DNA of 64,000 nucleotides, taken from Erythrophleum ivorense. Lineage: Eukaryota; Streptophyta; Magnoliopsida; Fabales; Fabaceae. Made by a program: the position numbers and the translations under genes. How positions within the stretch are numbered: the first letter of the stretch is position 1; each line of letters begins with the position of its first letter. Location of the stretch: NCBI GenBank assembly GCA_026724425.1, contig JAIUCV010000003.1, positions 51,152,477 to 51,216,476 of the forward strand, read 5' to 3'. The notes beneath the pieces are model-generated. The model was not told the origin of the DNA and did no database searches. It worked only from the letters and a program-made list of their open reading frames with translations. This document shows positions 13,501 to 26,300 of this stretch, piece by piece.

Positions 13501-14437
13501 GTCTCATTAAGAGCTTTTTGGGAAGCTAAAGATCATAATTTTCGGAGACCTAGAGAATATTTGAGAAATTTTGAAAGTTGGGATTTTTCATGGTTCTGGT
13601 ATGGGTACTGCTCATACTGGCAGTTTTGAATTCTGTGTCACCCGATGGCCAAATGGTATCCAATGCTTATGAAATTTTATATACATAAACTAGAGGTCAT
13701 AAGCTTTCTGTGGCCACCGAGATCACGTCATTTGGAGGTCTAGAGAGGAAGATATGCATTTTCAAAGGTTCTGCCCAGTATCAGACTTCTGGCCAGACCC
13801 GAGGTACTGTTCCATCGATTTCCGGGAGTTTGGCTTAATGTAATGATCTGGAGATATTTTTCTTCTCTAGTTAACATCCACATATTTCCATAGTGATATC
13901 ATTTGCAAGCATTGGATTTTTGTGGAATTAGTTAGACATTTTTGAAGTCCATATCAGTAAACTGTGACAGTATCAGGAACCCTCCGACCAGTAGATGATT
14001 TCTCGTATCAAACGCATTATATATGAGATTTTAAGACTTCTAAATATTTTTAACATGAAGTAGACGTCGTACGCTTTCCAGAATGACTGAGATTATATGT
14101 TTTCGATTTTTATAGATTTAGTTATGAATTTCCAAAGTTTGTGACAGAAAAGAGGAAATTCTGGCCGAAAATACAAACATGGATTTCATATGCTCCTTTG
14201 CTTTCTACGAGTTGTAGGCCAAATTTGATGATGGAAATGAGTTATATTCATGTGTTTAAGTATGATAAAGTGATAGATGCTTTCATATGGCCTACGGGAC
14301 TCCGAAAGAAAAACTTTACCAGTAGAGAAATGTACTTTTATTCATAACTTCCTATGCCACTATATTGTTTCCATAGAATAAACGTAAGATGAGGCATGGG
14401 AATTGTATGAATTGAGTCCTAAAAGTATGGTGTTACA
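10588..14437 (+). mobile_element. Plus-strand Tekay-like solo LTR (3.85 kb)
   Basis: It starts TGTAACATCCAGTCCC and ends ATGGTGTTACA, with a perfect target duplication GAAGG (10583-10587 and 14438-14442). It is inserted opposite to the host LTR 1284-15379. It retains more CpG than its neighbours, which suggests a younger copy. It contains a clear GTGAGG/CCAAAAGTCC minirepeat array at 12.65-12.84 kb. Confidence 0.9.
12640..12840 (+). repeat. Imperfect ~30-bp tandem minirepeat GTGAGG...CAAAAGTCC
   Basis: About six units of the form GGTGAGGC-AAGCCAAAAGTCCCT, each 28-38 bp, run in the same direction. Equivalent arrays occur at the same relative place in the other long LTRs: 30.5 and 50.8 kb on plus, and as reverse complements near 2.45, 24.5, 29.0, 52.6, 62.3 and 63.9 kb. 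It is an ancestral part of both LTR groups. Confidence 0.75.
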
Positions 14438-15384
14438 GAAGGAGTAGCTATCGTGGAAATGAAGTTTTACCTCATTTTTCCTTGATTTCTTGGATGATTC
14501 TTCCTTTTCTAAGCCTCCTCTCCTCAAATTTGAAAATTCCACCTCTGTTCTGCCCTTAAAATAGATCCAAGAACTTCAACAAAACCATATGAAAGAAGGG
14601 AAGATGGAGAAGAAGGAGTTTGTTGAAGAGAAAGCATGAAAAACCAAGAAAATCTATACCTTTTTCTTGCTTTTTCTCCTTCCTTTCTCTCCTCCTTGGT
14701 TCACCTAAGAGAGCTAGTTTCCTTCTCTATTTTTAGGGTAGAACCAAACCATGGAATGAATAGGAGAAATGGCATGAAGATATAGAGTCTTCAAGAAGCT
14801 TCTTTTTTCCTCAAAATTTCAATTTTGCCCTTTCGTCTTGGCATTTTCGTTTCTAGTTCGTTTTAGCTCCTTTCTGAGAACCATATTTTCCATTATAAAA
14901 TTTAGGTTGCCAATTTTATAAAATGCCTTTGGAATCACTTAAATCAAAGCTAAAACCTTTCCGAATGAATCCGTCAAAGTTCAGGTCAATTGACTTTAGA
15001 AAACATACACCAGAGGGGTTTTAACTATCCTGAGGCTTCCATGGTTTTTAGAGCCTATGAGAACCCGAAGAACTCAAATTTCCATTTAAAAGGTCCTCCT
15101 ATGGTAATTCTAAAATTTTCCTAAAATTACGAGAATGCCATTACGTTTCATTGCATTTTCGTTAAAATTCGTTTGCCTATTTTGGCTCCGGTTTCAAGGT
15201 ACCTCTGGCCTTGAATCACCATTATTTAAGGTTTAGAATATTATTCTAATTTTATTGGATCTTAGTTCACTCTATCTAGGAGACTTTCTTTTGTATCCAA
15301 TGAATTTTGTACAATTACGAAAAAACTGTACATTACATTTCTTACGTTTTCTCATATTTTGGAGGAGCTAGATATTACACTTCT

Positions 15385-17490
15385 CTTATTAACTCTCCAT
15401 TGTTAATGCTTGAAAGGGTAGTAGTTAAATCCCCTATTACTTTATTTAACAATGCCAATGTAGTCATTTATTAAGGGATACAAACTTATGAGCTTGGAAG
15501 GAAAAAAGGGCTCGAAATTGGAAAAGTGCAAAGGGTGGTGAAGAATGTGGTCAAATAGGATGATTTGGGTAACATTGTTTTTTTCTTTATTTCTTTTTCA
15601 TTTCATTTTTCATTTTAATCATTTTTTTCTTTTCTTTCTTTTTATTATTATTATTTTCTTAAGGCCTTGAACTTTTCTCTTTTTTTTTTTCATTGTTCTC
15701 CTTTTTTTTCACCCTTTTCCTTTTTTTTTCTTTTTTAATTTGATCTTTTGAATTTCTTTTTGTTTTTGGATTTTAGATGATGTGTTGAAAGAGCTTATTA
15801 AGTCACATGGGCTTAGACCAAATTTTTTTAGTTTGTGTTTTGTTTGTTTTTTAATTCCCTTTCTTTTACTTTTTTTTTTAAACATTTTTTGTTGATTTTA
15901 TTTCATTATTTCTTTTGAAGCATGTTTAGACAAAATACGGTATTCATACATGTCCTAACCATAGTTATACCAGTTGTGGTTAGAACAACATCCTTACCAT
16001 GATTTTTTTTGTAATCATGGCTAAGCCTAAATTTAATCATGGTTATTTGTAACTGTGGTTAAACCATTACATGGCTTAACCACAATTAATTTAATAACTG
16101 TGGTTAAGTTCCCAATTCCCCTAACATTTCCACATCGATCAGTTCACCTTTCTCAACTATTGCACCTAAATTCCTTTCTCTGTTGACTCTCTCTTCTCCT
16201 ATAGCTGTAAACCCTTAAACTTGCATATATCATACTCTTATTATATATAGATAGCTGAGGCTTAGGATAAAGGTTTTAAGTTTGAATTTTGATATTTCTT
16301 AAATACATAAAAAGTGAATTCACACTTTCACCCTTTATATCTCCTATATATAGTTGAAAGCTACACTTTTCAATTTATGTGTTTGTAATAAGATGAATGA
16401 TTAAAATTTGATATATAAAAATAGTAGTCTACCTAAAAAATTTGAATTTTTATGTGTTAGTCTAGTTGAATTTTTATAGGGATTTATATATTAAGTCTTA
16501 ACTATATTCTAGTAAATAACTATTATAAGCATAGATTTTTAATTATTTGAATTAATTAGATTTAGGAGGCAATAAGAAGTATAACTTTAAATACTATAAA
16601 ATATTTTATTTTATCATAATAAAGTATGTGATTAAAGATATAGAGGCAAATATTAATAATATATATACTAACAGTATTATTATTAAACCTTATTTCTTAA
16701 TAAAAATTCTTAACAATCATACAAAATCAATATCAAATAATTTGAAGCTGCTTACTTTTTTTTTTGGGAAAGGGATGTTAGATTATTGTTAAAAAAATAG
16801 ACATTATAAGTTTTTCTTGTTTTTATTAATTAATTCTTTAAATTTTTATATAATATGTTCTTTAAGGATATTCGAATTCTTAAATGCATAAGAATATATA
16901 TTAACACAAATGCAAAATAATTTAAAAGTATTTTTACCCCTAATGCACATAAGGAGAGATAATGCATCACTTTAAGTCAAGTAATGATGTCATATTACCT
17001 TTAGTGATGGTTAATCACCTAGTAAGGCATTTCCTTTTTAAATATTAAATAATTAAAGATCTTTTTTAGTTTACAAAAATGGAATAGACTTGGACCATTA
17101 AACCCCAAAATGCCCATGAATACTAAGATAAACTAAATCAATTCTTAAATTTTGCATTTGCTAATGGAAGTGTAAAGGGAAAAATAATATGCCGATATCT
17201 TAAATGTTGATTTGAGAAATGGCAGATTAGAAAAGTTGTGTGTGACCACTTGAGTTTTAAACATTTCCCACAAAAGGTATATTTTTTATATTCAACATAA
17301 GGAGAGACTTAGATTAGATATAAACCTACTGTAGAACCTAAGAGATAAATGAATTTGTAAGGATGATCCTATGAAGGACATGATACTTGATGCATTTGAG
17401 GTTTACGATAACAAAAGTGTAAATAAAGTTGAAGTTCAGTTCCACCATCAAATCAAAAGATGGATATTGATACAAAAGAGTCTTATGAGT
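15385..17490. other. AT-rich non-LTR region flanking the CACTA relic
   Basis: No coding region recognised. It holds a long T-rich pyrimidine tract at about 15580-15760 and a cluster of short inverted motifs at 15.95-16.12 kb. The rest is AT-rich and has no visible LTR features. It may be non-coding sequence of a CACTA element or older intergenic DNA. Confidence 0.5.
15955..16115. repeat. Cluster of AACTGTGGTTAA-like motifs in both orientations
   Basis: Within 160 bp there are about eight variants of (T)AACTGTGGTTAA and its complement (TTAACCACA, AATCATGGTTA, CCATAGTTA, AATCATGGCTAA). Dense short motifs in both orientations are typical of the subterminal repeats of CACTA transposons, and a CACTA transposase relic lies 1.4 kb downstream. 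I could not find a CACTA terminus beside it, so the assignment is tentative. Confidence 0.4.
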
Positions 17491-18231
17491 TAATTAGGGA
17501 TGGGCAATAGAATTTGTTCAAAGGTTATGAGAAGTAGTCAAAATTCTCTTTCTTGGTAAAGTTGTATCACATTAAGTGTTTATGTAGAATAAGTGATAAA
17601 CATTTGTCAATGATATTGAAGTTGTTGGTTGATTCCTTTGAACATTAAAACATTCCACCTTCCTTTTATGAGACTAAGGAAACCATCAATAAATAGGGGC
17701 TCAATTATATAAAAATTCATGCATGTTTGAATGATTGCATGTTATATTCTAAGGATGATGAAAATAAAGATGTGTATAAAAAGTGCAATACATCTAGATG
17801 GAAACTAAAGATTAGATGTGAAAAATGAATCAAACGGCTTGCAAAAGTACCTAGATACTTTCCACTAAAATCACAGTTGTAAAGACTTTGTATGTCCTTT
17901 AAGACTGCTAAGCACATGAGATAATATTATGTTGATAAGAATAATGATAGTATAATAAGGCATCTGGTGGACTCTAAGGCTTGGCCACTTTAATCTATTT
18001 AGCATTTTGAGTACAAGTTATAGCATATGGCCAATGGTTCTTATATTACAACCTCCCTCAGAAGATGATGAGCTATTCATTCAAGCTTTAGAAGCTCAAC
18101 AAGTATATTATGTGAAAGATAAGTTAGATAAAGATTAGATTATAGTTATGCATCTAAAGCTATGTGACTTGTATGGCATGGGTGAAGATGATGAAGATAT
18201 TTATAAGAGTGAACCTAACCAACCTCAATGA
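17491..18231 (+). pseudogene. CACTA (En/Spm) TNP2-type transposase pseudogene
   Basis: One frame from about 17499 to 18020 reads through several stops yet keeps the TNP2 pattern. It includes KFSFLVKLYHIKCL, then PPSFYETKETI, GLNYIKIHACLNDCMLY, a C-x2-C-TSRWK block and PRYFPLK. After a frame change, SIWPMVLI (about 18025) leads directly into a C-terminal segment AQQVYYVKD...LCDLYGMGEDDED. In the family a long catalytic stretch lies between these parts, so an internal deletion is inferred. At least eight in-frame stops rule out function. TNP2 is the DNA-cutting transposase of CACTA elements; this is a dead, internally deleted copy. Confidence 0.75.
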
Positions 18232-18420
18232 TTGAAAACACTATTCCGAGACTTGGTTTACATTTATGCTTGTTTAGGTCAAGTGTTCTTTAGTTTTTCT
18301 TGCTTGCATTTTTATTATATATATATATACTTGTACATTATTCCTAAATCTTAATCTTATACATGTTTGTATGCTTTTTTTTCTTTGATCTTATATATGT
18401 TTGTATGTTATTTTGTCTCA

Positions 18421-19040
18421 ATTAACAGGAATCTTAAAGATGAAGAGGCTTTTCAAGAAGTATAAATTAGTTAGCATAAGTAGAGTTATTGCGCCTAGCA
18501 CCAATGGTCCTTTATTGAGTTTTCCAATCAGTGCTTGCGGGCATCCACATTGCCTAGATCTTGTTAATTCACCTAGTTTATCCATGTTGCCTATTTTAGA
18601 TGTTCCTAATATCCTAGTCTTCCAGTTGAATTTAAATTTTGATATTTATTTGCAAATGATGACTAATAGTAGCTTGAGCAGCCTACACAGCTTGCATGGC
18701 AACCACAGAGACAAAATTGACTGGTTGAGGTTATTAGTGAGTAAATTAATAAGTATCTTATTCTTAATTTGCTTATTTCTCATTTGTCTACTAACTTCAA
18801 TTCAATAGATGAGGAAGGAAAGATGACACATAGGCAGATGACTATGAATGATATTTAGGCCCTTCCTCCTAAGCCAAAGGTCATAGTATTATAAAGTGAT
18901 TCCCTCCAACTGATTAAAGATGGTGGTAGATTGCTAAGTGTTTTTTTGGATATGGTTAGGGCTAATTGTAAATCATTTTTACTTATTACCTGTATTAAAG
19001 GAATATTCCATAAGAATACAAAGATGGCGTATATAACACT
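18421..19040 (+). pseudogene. Possible second CACTA gene relic (plant transposase_24-like)
   Basis: Downstream of the TNP2 relic, 18401-18808 is open for 135 codons (starting MYVILSQLTGILKMKRLFKKY) but I do not recognise it. At about 18877-19030 a frame reads VIVL, one stop, SDSLQLIKDGGRLLSVFLDMVRANCK. This resembles the segment (hydrophobic, DGG, LxxFLGxxVR) seen in the smaller plant transposase-associated genes carried beside TNP2. Support is the weak motif and the position only. A chance ORF in AT-rich DNA is a real alternative for the first part. Confidence 0.3.
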
Positions 19041-19722
19041 ATTATTTAGGTAATAACACATTTACTATTCATTTCTCTTAGCATATTAAGTTCATATCAT
19101 TACTAATTATTATATTTTATCTTACTGACTAAGTTTGTTATTGATGACATACATAAGATATATATTTTGTAGTCACTAGGAACTAGGTAAAGACATGTGT
19201 CACACCATACATAGCCAGCATTGGTTTCATATTAAAACTAGCTAAAAGTATTAGATTATATCCATTTCCATGCAATTTACACTTTTAATAGAGAAAATAC
19301 TCGACATTAAAAGTCAAAATAATTCAATTTAATCAAATGGACCATTTGGCCTTACCAACATTTTCTTCCATCCATAATATACTTAATGGACTAGAAATAT
19401 CACAATTCAAAACTTCTATTTTGGGTTTAGAGTAGGCAACACAATTTCAAGACCAAACTTGCACTTTCCTTAAATCCATAATCTAATACAAAATTTGGAA
19501 AATCACAATTAATTCTAAAAAAGTCAACATCATGTAAATTGTACGATTCTGGAAAACTCAAGATGTCCTTTAACTACTATAAAAATTTTAAATCAAAACA
19601 ACTAGGTTTGCCTAACAAAATTGATGGAATAGTAACTCTAGTCACTAATGCATCTTGTAGCTAAACCTATAATTAAAAAAATCATATCTCTCACTACAAA
19701 CCTCTAAAAGGTGTGCTCCTAG

Positions 19723-22700
19723 TGTAATGTTTAGTTTCATTAACAATAGAAACGAGCTCATTTTCAAAGCAAATCCCCTTAAATGAATTAGTTAAAGTCC
19801 CAAAAAATTTGAGTAACATTCTAGACTCCTAAAAATAAGAATTCTTGCCTCAGACGGAAGAAAAAATGGAGTTAAAATGAAGAAACAAATTTTAATGGAA
19901 AACCTACAAAACCTAATCGCATTTTTGTAATTTTGAGCAAATTTTGGAATTCACACAAGAGGGCTTTTTAAATGAAAATTTTGAGTTCTTCAGGGTTCTT
20001 AGAAGCCCTAAAAACCATGGAAAGCCTTGGGACAGTTAAATCCCCTCCGGTGCACTTTTATCAACGTCAGTGTACCTGAACTTTGACGGATCCGTTCATG
20101 AAGGTTTTAGCTCCAATTCGAGTGATTCCAAAGGCATTTTATTTAATTAGGAACATAAATTTTATAATAAAAAAGATGGTTCTAAAAAAGGAGCTAAAAT
20201 GAAGGAGAAACAAAAATGCAAAGAACAAAGGGCAAAATTAACATTTTTGAAAAAGCCATTAACCTCCCCATATATATAGGTGGTGCCCCACTTTCTCCCT
20301 CATTTGGAATCAGAAATTTCTGCCTAGTTTTAGAAGTGAGAGCTAGGGTTTTGGGCACACCAAGGGAAGAAGAGAAGGAGAAGAAAATCCAAGCTTAAGG
20401 TATGTTTCCATGGTAGTTTTTCATGTTTTTCTCCATCCACACCACCTCTCCTTCATTCTCCATTTTTTTATTTGATTAAAATGGAGTTTATAAATCTGAT
20501 TCAAGGGAGAAATTCAAGGGAATTTTCGGATTTGAAGAGAGGAGTATGGAGAAAGCAAGATTCAAGCAAAAATAAGGAAGGAAACTGGGTAAAATTTCAT
20601 CCTATGGTTGACATATTCACCCACCCTTCTTATCCATTTCGCCTAACCCTAGGAGCTATAGGAAGATCTGATTTTTAAGCCAAACTAAGCATGAATCTTA
20701 GGTATTTGAGGGAGAAGAATAAGAATATGCAAAGGAAATAACAAAATAACCATTAGATTTCAAGATGCAAATTCTAGGGGTTTTGTTTGCACCTTGTAAA
20801 ATCTAACCTTGTGTGATGATTCCTAGGTTTAATTAAGAGTTTAAATGAGTTCTCAAGATCCCTAAGATGCTCCCCACATGCTTTCTCCTTCAAGAAAACA
20901 AAGAGAATTCCAAGGAGGCCAAGGAAGTCATATGTCTTAGCCAAACAAAGTTGGGGTAGCTAGGGAGAGTTTTAAATTTTTCTAAGGCCATTCTCGAGTC
21001 ATATTTGATGAATGAATATGAGGGGAAGCCTTGGAAAAAATTTAGAATTCATAGAAAGTGAATTGATGCTTTAGGTTCCATATTATGACCTAAAGAAGTA
21101 AGATGACTCCAAGAGGCTTAAAAGGAGTCAAGAATCATATTTGAAAGGAAAGAATGGAGCCTAGAAGTTATTTGAAGGGTGTTGCTTCATTAGGTGTAAT
21201 TATGGACCATAATGGGGTTTATAGAATAACCTAGTGTTTAAGCAAGTTGTGTGGCCTTAGAGTTTGTTTCATGAACCTAATTGGCTTCCATAAATTGCAT
21301 CTAGGCCAAGAGAAATTATCTCCACAAGTTTGTGGGTGTGTGGCCGAAGCAAAGGAGGAAATTCCAAGAGAAAAAGTGTGTGATTGTATGTAAAGTAGCT
21401 CTCTCCACCTTCTCTCATGCATGGATGTGTGTTTAGCTTGTTTTAGAATGTGTGTATGTGTATTTTCAAGCCATGAAAAGTATGCTAGCATGATTATATA
21501 TGCCATGATTTTATGATGACATATTATGTTTTCAAATGAATGTATAATATTTGTTTGAGTTTGCTTGAGTGTGGAGAGGCCAAGAACTCTTAACCATAGT
21601 GAGGATGAGCCAAGAAACCTTCAGATTAGTTGAGATAAAGTAAAGAGTCTCCTAAAAACAAAGTGGGCTCCCAAAAATATGGTTGAATCCAAGAATCTCT
21701 TAGAGAATGGGTGAGTCAAATCCAAAATCCATGAGGAAAAGTGTGAGGCCAATCCAAACACTTCGTGAGCTCTTGAATGTCTTGTATGAATTATTTATAA
21801 GCTAAGCTTGCTTCTTGATTGTTTATGACTTCCATGATATCCATGCATGCATTTTCAAGACTTGCTTGCATATATTATGTATGATTGAATGGGAGATGAG
21901 CTATTAGGATTCTTTGAATCTCATTTCCTCCTCTCCAATGATTTCACATGTTAGGTGGACCAAGTGGACAAGGTAATGGAGGCCAACCACCTTAAAGGAA
22001 AGAGTTTGACAATAAAGTGTTTGAGTTTTGTCACTTTAAGGCTATATTTGTACCAAATATTGTAATCCAATGATGTATATGGCCTATGACCTTTTAGACA
22101 TTTATAATTATGATCATATGTGATGTATAAATGAATGGACATGATATATGAACCCTAAAACATAATTTGAGTATGTAATGCCAAGGTATGCATTTTGGAA
22201 AGTTTGATGTAATGTGTATATGTGTGGATGAGAAGGACAAAATGAGATGCATGAGGTTTGGGACCATTTGGGCAGCTCACACAAGTCCTAAATATGCTTT
22301 TAGACTTGCCCAAAAGGTGCCAAGACCAAGGGAAAACCATTTGGCAACTTTGGCACTCCATATGGAGCCAAAAATGACTATAAGAGAACTCTATATCACT
22401 TTTTATCCAAATGATCTCTTCTTGCTTTGAGATTTGACATAAAAATAGAGATTGTTGAGAGATTTTTTGGAAAGATAAAGACCATAATATTCAGAAGTTT
22501 ACAGAATATCATGAATTTTCAAAGTCGGTAATTTTTTTTATTTTGGTCTGCTGCACTATTTATTTGGTCAGAAAATGAAATCTATTACAAAGGACCAAAA
22601 TGATGTCGAATTGTCATGAAATTTTACACATAGAAATTAGACATTCATAGTGACTTGGGAAAATTAGAATCACCTAATTTAGAGGTCTAGAGAGGGAGAT

Positions 22701-23382
22701 ATGAATTTTTAAACATTCTATCCAGAATCAGAAGTTTTATCCAACCTAAGTTACTATTCTATTGAATTACGAGGTCTGAGCTACTTGAGCTGGTATGGGA
22801 ATATTTTTCTCCTCTAGTTAACATTCACAAATTTCCATATTGGTATCATTTATATGGATTGAATTTTTGTGAAATTAATTGGACATTTTCAAATTTTGCT
22901 GCAGAAATCTATTACAGCATCAGGAGGCAGTGTGACCTCTAGATGTTTTTGGATGTCAAACTCCTCTGTAATTGATGTTATGGTCTGGACGTATTTTTAG
23001 TGTGAAGTAAACATCTGTAGATTTCTAAAATGACCAAGAATGCATAATTTTAATTTTTCTAAATTTAATTATGATTTTCCAAATTTAGTCAGAAAAGAGG
23101 CCAATTCTGGCTAAATTTTAATATGTATATTTTGAGCTTCCCCTCATGATTCTTGAAATGTGGGCCATATTTTATGATGCAAATGAGTTGTATCCATGTA
23201 ATTAAATATGATAATGTATAGTATGAACTCACATGGTCCATGTGACACTGATGAAAATTTTTATATACGACGCAACACAAGAAATTGTATTATTTTAACT
23301 CTTTTTTCTTACTCCTTCATGGAAACTATGAATGTGAGACATGTAAATGTGGTGATATGAGATAGAAATATATGGTGTTACA
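19723..23382 (+). mobile_element. Plus-strand Tekay-like solo LTR
   Basis: It starts TGTAATGTTTAGTTTC and ends TATGGTGTTACA, 3660 bp. The target duplication is CCTAG on the left and CCCAG on the right (4 of 5). It is the closest relative in the window of the LTR 2616-6179, sharing the TATATATAGGTGG promoter block and the GGTATGTTTCCATGG splice-donor-like site. It is inserted opposite to its host. Confidence 0.87.
20271..20278 (+). promoter_or_regulatory. Putative LTR TATA box
   Basis: TATATATAGGTGG is conserved with 3091-3103, followed by a leader and the splice-donor-like AAGGTATGTTTCC at about 20398. The short frame 20216-20398 overlaps this leader and shares residues (YIGGAPLS, GARVLGT-like) with 2967-3209. 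That follows from LTR nucleotide homology and is not evidence for a gene. Confidence 0.45.
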
Positions 23383-26300
23383 CCCAGTGGTTATGGAAAG
23401 ATTAAGATGATACCTAATTGTTGTAAAATTTTCAAGGGCATATAAGCTTTTTTGTTCCACAAAATCCTTTGCATATCAGAAGCTACTACAATATTTGGGC
23501 ATCACTAGACCTTTAACTTCAAAAATTCATAACTCTCTCTATGACACTCCTTTTCATGCAAACATGGTGGTCTAGAAAGCTTATAATGTCAACTATATTT
23601 CTATGGAATTTTATGAGTATTGGACTTTATTTGGCTCTTAAATAACACAGAAATGCAAACTAACCATTTAAACAGTGATTGGGACAATTTTATATAATTT
23701 GGTCAAATTTAAAAATTATAATAAATTCTTTAGAGATTCAAAAATAGTGTTCTTTAGCTTTTTGAAAAGCTTTAAATGATATCTATATTCATGCCAAATT
23801 TCATACACAAAATCATCCATTTGGTCACTTTGTGGTTTAGCTCAAAATTATGTCACATTTCGCAACCATAATGGGGTCAAATGGTATCAAATGGCCTTCT
23901 AGCCATTCCATAACCACTTGAGCATGTCCCAAAGCATGAATGCAACAAGTAAAAGTTTCTTAAATGGTCTAAATTATCATGGAACTCAAAACTACCTTTT
24001 GTAGTTATTATTATACACATGTACATCAAGGCCCTAGGATGTTAAGAATTCACATAAGCATACGTTTGGCTCCAAATCCCATTGGTACATGATGTTTACA
24101 TACTTTTATACATGCTCAATAATTTACATCTCATAAACATCATATACATACATACTTTGACATTACATTACACAAAATCCTATCTTATTGTCAAAGTCTC
24201 ATGATTCAAGCTCCTTGGCTTCCAACCTTTTCTCCTTGAAATTCACCTAGATATGGTTAGACATAATATAGGGAAGAGTGAGATTCAAAGAATTCCAATA
24301 GTACTTTACCCTTTCAAACATACATATATCATGGATTTTCATGTCAAAGAATGCAATCATGTCATAAAAACTTCTAATAAACATACATGAACATATTTCC
24401 ATGTCACATAAACTCTTACACATCAAACATAGGTTTTAAAGGATATAGGTCTAGCCTTACCTAATTTCTTTGGGACTTCTGGATTCGCCTCACCCACTTT
24501 TAGGGATTTTTGACTTAGCTTTACTCTTTTTTGAGACTTTTGGCTTTGGCTCATCTATTTTTAAGAACTTTTGGCTTTTCCTCACCCATTTTAAGGAACT
24601 TTTGGCATAACTATACCTATTCAAGACACTTTTGCATTTAAAAGTACATTTAAGAAATATAATAAGACTATAACATGTAATCAATGGCAATAAAAATATC
24701 TCATGGTTCAAACATATATACAAGTATCCAATGACAATCAAACATCTAAGAAATGCATGTAAAAAAGGTTAAAGGGATACCTTATGCCAAGAACACAACT
24801 TTTCTTCCTTGGTTATTTCTTCCTCTTTTCGGCCTCATAGCTACACCTAGAAGGATCTTGATTTGCTTGGTCTAGACACATCAAATAAGACACAATTCAA
24901 TCATTGGAACCAATTCTAGCTTCATATAAACTCTATGCAAGTTTACATTCTCTTATGACATTAATATGGTTCTATAATAGAGCATAATGAAGCAACCCCT
25001 AGAATTCATGATCTTGGCTCCAATTTTTCATTTAATCTAGGTCATATGACTTTATTTAGACTCATTAGAGTCATCATAAGTTCAATTCAAGAAGCCAAAT
25101 ACTAGGTTGCTTCTTTATGTTCATAAAGGGATCTCAACTTCCATTTTGTAAACCTTGGCTTTTAAATTTAAACAATGGTTCCTTTGATGTTTATTATTCA
25201 TATCTAGGTCATTCTTATTATAATATCTAATTCTTTGAAAATGAGAGAAAACACAAGAAACGTAACGTACGATTTCTCCATAAATGCATAAAATTCATCA
25301 AATACAAAAGGAAGTCTTCCATATAGAGTGATTTGAGGTCCCAAAAAATTTATGTAGCATTCTACTCCTAAAAATGAGAATCCTAAGCTCAAATGAAAAG
25401 AAAAATGGAGCTAGAATGGAAAAACAAATTTGAACGAAAGATTAACGAAACATAATGGCATTTTTGTAATTTTGAGCAAATTTTAGAATTCTCATAAGAG
25501 GGCTTTTTAAAAAAAATTTGAGTTTTCCAGGGTTCTCAGAGGCCATAAAAACCATGGGAAGCCCTATGACAGCTAAAGCCCCTTCGGTGGACATTTTCTA
25601 ATAGCAGTGAGCTTGAAATTTGACAAATTCATTCAGGAAGGTTTTAGCTTGAATTTGAGTAATTTCAAAGGCATTTTATTAAATTGGGAATGTAAATTTC
25701 ATAATGGAAAAGGCGGTTCTAAAAAAGAAGCTAAAATGAGGTAGAAACGAAAATACCAAGAACAAAGGGCAAAATTAGAATTTTTAAGTAGTGGAAGCTT
25801 CTTAAACACTCTTTAAGTTTCTTGTTTCTTCTCCCTATTATTTGCATGACTTGTTCTACCCAAAAACCAAAAAATATGAACTCTCTTAGGTGCACCAAGA
25901 AAGAGAAGAAAAGGGGAGAAAAAGCAAGAAGAGGTAAGGAATTCTATGGATTTTCATGCTCCTTCTTCTTCCAAACTTGTTCCTTTCCTCTCAAGCTTCC
26001 TTTCCATAGTTTTGATGAAGTCTTGGTGCTGTTTTAGGGGTAGAATAGGGAGAGGAATTTCGTGTTTGAGGTGAAGAAGCCAAAAGAGGTGAAAAACAAG
26101 TAAGAAGAATCAAGGAAATAAGGTAAAATATCACTTTTATGGTAGCTTCTTCCTCCCCCCTCTCTCTTGTATGGTTCGACCACCATGGAGCCCAATCCCT
26201 AGGGGATGATTTCTATCCAAGCCAAAGAGGAACTAAGGGTTTTATAGTGCAAGGATTAAGAATATAAAACTGGAATCAAGTAAAAGAATTAAAGAACAAG

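Larger units (their letters stand above)
1284..15379 (-). mobile_element. Minus-strand Tekay-like solo LTR, interrupted by three plus-strand LTRs
   Basis: The left end is TGTAACACCATAATT and the right end is GATATTACA. The flanking 5-bp target duplication CTTCT (1279-1283 and 15380-15384) is perfect. LTR sequence is found at 1284-2615, about 6185-6350, 9863-10587 and 14443-15379, about 3.2 kb in all. The rest is later insertions. No PBS, PPT or coding region lies between the ends, so it is a solo LTR. Assignment to Tekay rests on similarity to the LTR that follows the Tekay-type integrase at 58974. Confidence 0.85.
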
